Source: Sipunculus nudus (taxonomy: Eukaryota > Annelida > Sipuncula > Golfingiida > Sipunculidae). From it: a DNA stretch of 64,000 nt. Position 1 is the first letter of the stretch; each line of letters starts with the position of its first letter. A program made the translations under genes and the position numbers. The DNA is taken from positions 10,447,676-10,511,675 of the forward strand of contig CM049311.1 in NCBI GenBank assembly GCA_026874595.1, given 5' to 3'. Below the pieces are notes generated by a model that had not been told where the DNA came from, did not search any database, and saw only the letters and a list, made by a program, of their open reading frames with translations. This document shows, piece after piece, positions 61,076 through 64,000 of this stretch.

Positions 61076-64000
61076 ATAAAATACTAGTGTTAATCTAACT
61101 TCAGGTAATTTAGCCCGTCCGGGCTGTCCTGTTTATCATCACATGATACTCAAAATGCTTAACAATAGTATGTCATCAGGTTGTCTTCATCATAGCGTCA
61201 TAAAATATTTATCAATAATCCCGCATTTCTCTACCTATCTACCGTACCTCTTTTTTTTCTTTGATCGTCCCCTGATCGTCCCCTGGGATATTGATCGGCA
61301 TCCACATATTTCCCCACCAACCAGCATCTCGTTAGATTATGTGGAACGATATTTAAGTTATGGTACCGACCGTAAAAGCGGTATAGCAGTGAGACAAAAC
61401 AGACCTTTAACAAAGTAACGCTCCCGCTGAGAAGCCATAAAGGGTTCACATTTATTACTTGTAGTGACCTATTGTGTCGATTTATCCGTGAACCTCCACC
61501 CCTCAATGAGAAGTGATTGGGGTTGTCCGTATAGGCAAAGTACCTTAACAATTAGGTTAAGGTAAAAAAAATATCAGGTGCAAGTTAATTACTTGTGATT
61601 ATTATGATCTGTGATAAAAGGTCAGTTTTCGAAAATCTGACGATTTAGAGAGCTAGCGAAAATGGGGATAACACCGAGCGATAATTTGCTATCGGCTATA
61701 GAGTAGATGACATTGGTTGAGGTAAAAAATAAATATCAGGTACAAATTTCTCAACTGTGACCAATATTGTGAACAAAGGTGAGTTTCTGAAAATAAAGCA
61801 TATTCCAGATCTACCACAAACACGGTCAGGAGAAATGTTTTTGCACTCCGGGAAGGGGCTCGAAGAAAGTTCACCCACAAATATTTCATTGAAATGTTGA
61901 ATTGAAATAAAGTCATCCACCCCTGTATGCCTCCTGGCAGGGGATAGCTTAATATATAAAGGTGGCTCCACCAGTCCTGTTAACATGATAGAACAATCTC
62001 CGATCAACAGCATTGATATTTTATAGCTCAAAGTAACCTTTTTTTTAATAAGTAGATGGGCAACGTTTATTCTGATAGTAATATGTATGCAACAGAAGTA
62101 TGATATTATTTAAATTTTGTTCAAAAGCAAAGAACACTCAGAAGAATCAAATCGTAATTAAAAACATGTTTTTCGCCGCGTAGTTCCAAAAGAACAGGAC
62201 ACGGTCACCTTATTTCAGGTTCCGCAGGTTTCAGGAGATTTTAAAGAAACACTTCGGGTATTTTTTTAGATGTTTAGGTCTAACGATTTAGATTTGTGCC
62301 AGACGGTCTTACGGATGATGTACAAGACCCGTTGTCAAAGCTCAGATGACTTGCTGTTGGCTGTTTGGACAAGGGATGCATCGTCGTTCTTCGAGGGACT
62401 GTTGTTTCCTTAAGTAGCTGTCTCACAATACTTGTTTATGAGGTCACACACCCCGAAAGTTAATAGACATGAACAATAATCCGGATAACCAGTCGTAGTC
62501 TCCCTATAATGTCTGCCATTTTTTCTATTCTATCAAGTCTTATATCATGACGGAGCAAACATACACAGCCGGACAACCTTTAAAGGAACGGGGTCTCTCG
62601 GTGCGAAATTTGCATATTGCATGATGGTGCAATGGCGGAGGCGTGAAAGGTATTTGACTGGGAGACGGCCCGGGAGTTGATGTCGCTGGTAAGGCGAAAT
62701 TACAGTTGTTTTCGAATGAAAACAAAACTAGAGAGAGAAAAAACATATTCCTAATAAAACATATATTACTGTTGCATGATCGTCAAAACCAAGGCTATAT
62801 ATTGCAATTTTGTGATTTTAAATTTTAAATGCACTTTCTCTACACAGGAACCCATCTTTCAAACACATGGGGGAATATTCCATTTCATAGATATCATCAA
62901 TTTAGGCCTGGCATATGTACTATGCCCCCTCCCCGTGTGCTGTAGCAGTAAGACAGTTATTAAATTCTGCTACTGCGCAGGATTACACTTTAAGTGTTCC
63001 AAGTTCTAAGTCAAACATTATTGAGTATATTGTCACCGAAATGGCCCCTCCTTAACCCCAAGTAGAACTGATTTAGCAGAAAAGCTGCGTTAATTTTTTA
63101 GTTTCATTTTTACTCTTCAGCATTCCATCTCTTAATTGATTTTTACAGCTAGTCAGTTTGCCGGATAACCATCAACTGTCACATTTTATACTTGAGAATT
63201 ACCAGTAACAACTTAAGCGTAATTAGTTCATTCTTACACTTAGAAAATTAAAAGCGGGTTTTGTATCCAGGGACCGGTACAAAGCCATCATGCATTTCTG
63301 CCTAGCACTAACACAAATATCTCATTTATCTCATCATGCAAAGAAAATAGGCTTTACCGTGTCTGAAGAACTGACGCGAACAAATATTCAAAATGATCTG
63401 AATTGTTATTTCTGTCAATTATTTGCGGTCGTTTTAAGCAAAGTGCTTGGAGGATCTTGCCAGATTTCTCACAACTACTTTTTCTCCTACAAAGTTAACT
63501 TCAAATGATTCCCGTTTGGCTGATGATATAAACAAGACATTGATGCTTGTGATCTGATGGTATAAACAGCTAGTCAGTTGATGGTATTAACTTGGGGCTG
63601 CTTTAACTCATATATAAAGGACCGGGTTTTTTCAACCAAGTCCTTCCCGATTTTAATTATGTTTTCTGCCGTTTGAAAATAACGGTTTTGAAATGTTTGA
63701 AGTCCTGATACACAGTACTCTATATTTTGTCATATGAAAATTGTTTTGGGCAAATTTCCATCCTTGATCCCGTGTTAAAACCTACAGTCGTTAAAATTAG
63801 AATTACACGAGCTCGCTTAACAGCATCTACAATGACCAGCAATGATAAGCAATAACTGGATAGGACGGGATGCGACTGCTGCCAAGGCGAATCTAGTTCA
63901 AAGGTTGATGGCCTTTACCTAGTTTAGCTTGATCTTTGTCACCTTACCAACCCGTAAAAAACACCATAAATTCGCTATAACAATGTACTGTTCTTCCACA
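61076..64000. other. No gene confirmed
   Basis: The AGGTGGCTCCACCAG motif near 61960 and the ACGGTCACCTTATTTCAGG segment near 62200 look like decayed pieces of the tandem-core repeats. At 62600-62700 an octamer-like ATTTGCAT, an ATGGCGG and a donor-like CTG|GTAAGG cluster together, but the ATG frame stops after four codons. Remaining frames are unrecognised. Confidence 0.3.

Noticed and set aside
1-64000. CRISPR arrays, bacterial operons, riboswitches, rRNA
   Set aside because: None seen; spacing and sequence of repeats do not fit CRISPR, and base composition, splice sites and transposon types are those of an animal genome.

Overview
This is a eukaryotic, AT-rich, repeat-dense window. It carries no bacterial-style genes, and no open frame exceeds about 130 codons. 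The repeats are Helitron/Helentron-like elements with terminal hairpins and long internal tandem units, blocks rich in the hexamer TGACCT, and segments rich in GGACGGACG. Together these suggest an invertebrate and most likely a mollusc, probably a bivalve. That is inference from repeat style; no protein here fixes the taxon.

Left part (1-28,100). The DNA is CpG-poor. Near the left edge, three phase-compatible exons on the + strand (1415-1486, 3599-3645, 3824-4030) look like the 3' end of a gene that starts outside the window. An intron of this gene holds a 419-bp miniature LTR retrotransposon (TRIM, 2126-2544). Its primer-binding site is of tRNA-Pro type and its LTRs carry tRNA-like Pol III promoter boxes. 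This is the most unusual object in the window. Further right lie a solo LTR (7951-8752), two full-length copies of a 2-kb hairpin-ended repeat (family C, 9645-14223) with a Helentron-like element (family B) nested in the second, a MITE (19690-20011) and a CpG-retaining promoter-like island (20205-20490). A convincing first coding exon on the minus strand (28008-28097) faces left, so much of the left part is probably intron of that gene.

Right part (28,100-64,000). CpG becomes clearly more frequent and no gene is convincing. The region holds a decayed LINE reverse transcriptase (29560-30260), a third family C copy (33772-35577), a second solo LTR in opposite orientation (41022-41768), a near-perfect 3 x 154 bp tandem array (42151-42612), a tandem block rich in nuclear-receptor-type half sites (44880-46255), Helentron-like elements D (46957-47999) and B2 (50267-51148), a pogo/Tigger-like MITE (48303-48474), a possible hAT-type terminus pair (54741/57215) and a tRNA-like sequence (61004-61075).

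Themes. Repeat families with copies on both sides of about 28 kb have mostly lost CpG to TG/CA in the left copies, as expected if the left side is a germline-methylated gene body. Six exact copies of the 12-bp palindrome GGTGGCGCCACC and six perfect DR1 hexamer pairs are spread by different repeat families. All function is inferred from sequence alone, without database search.
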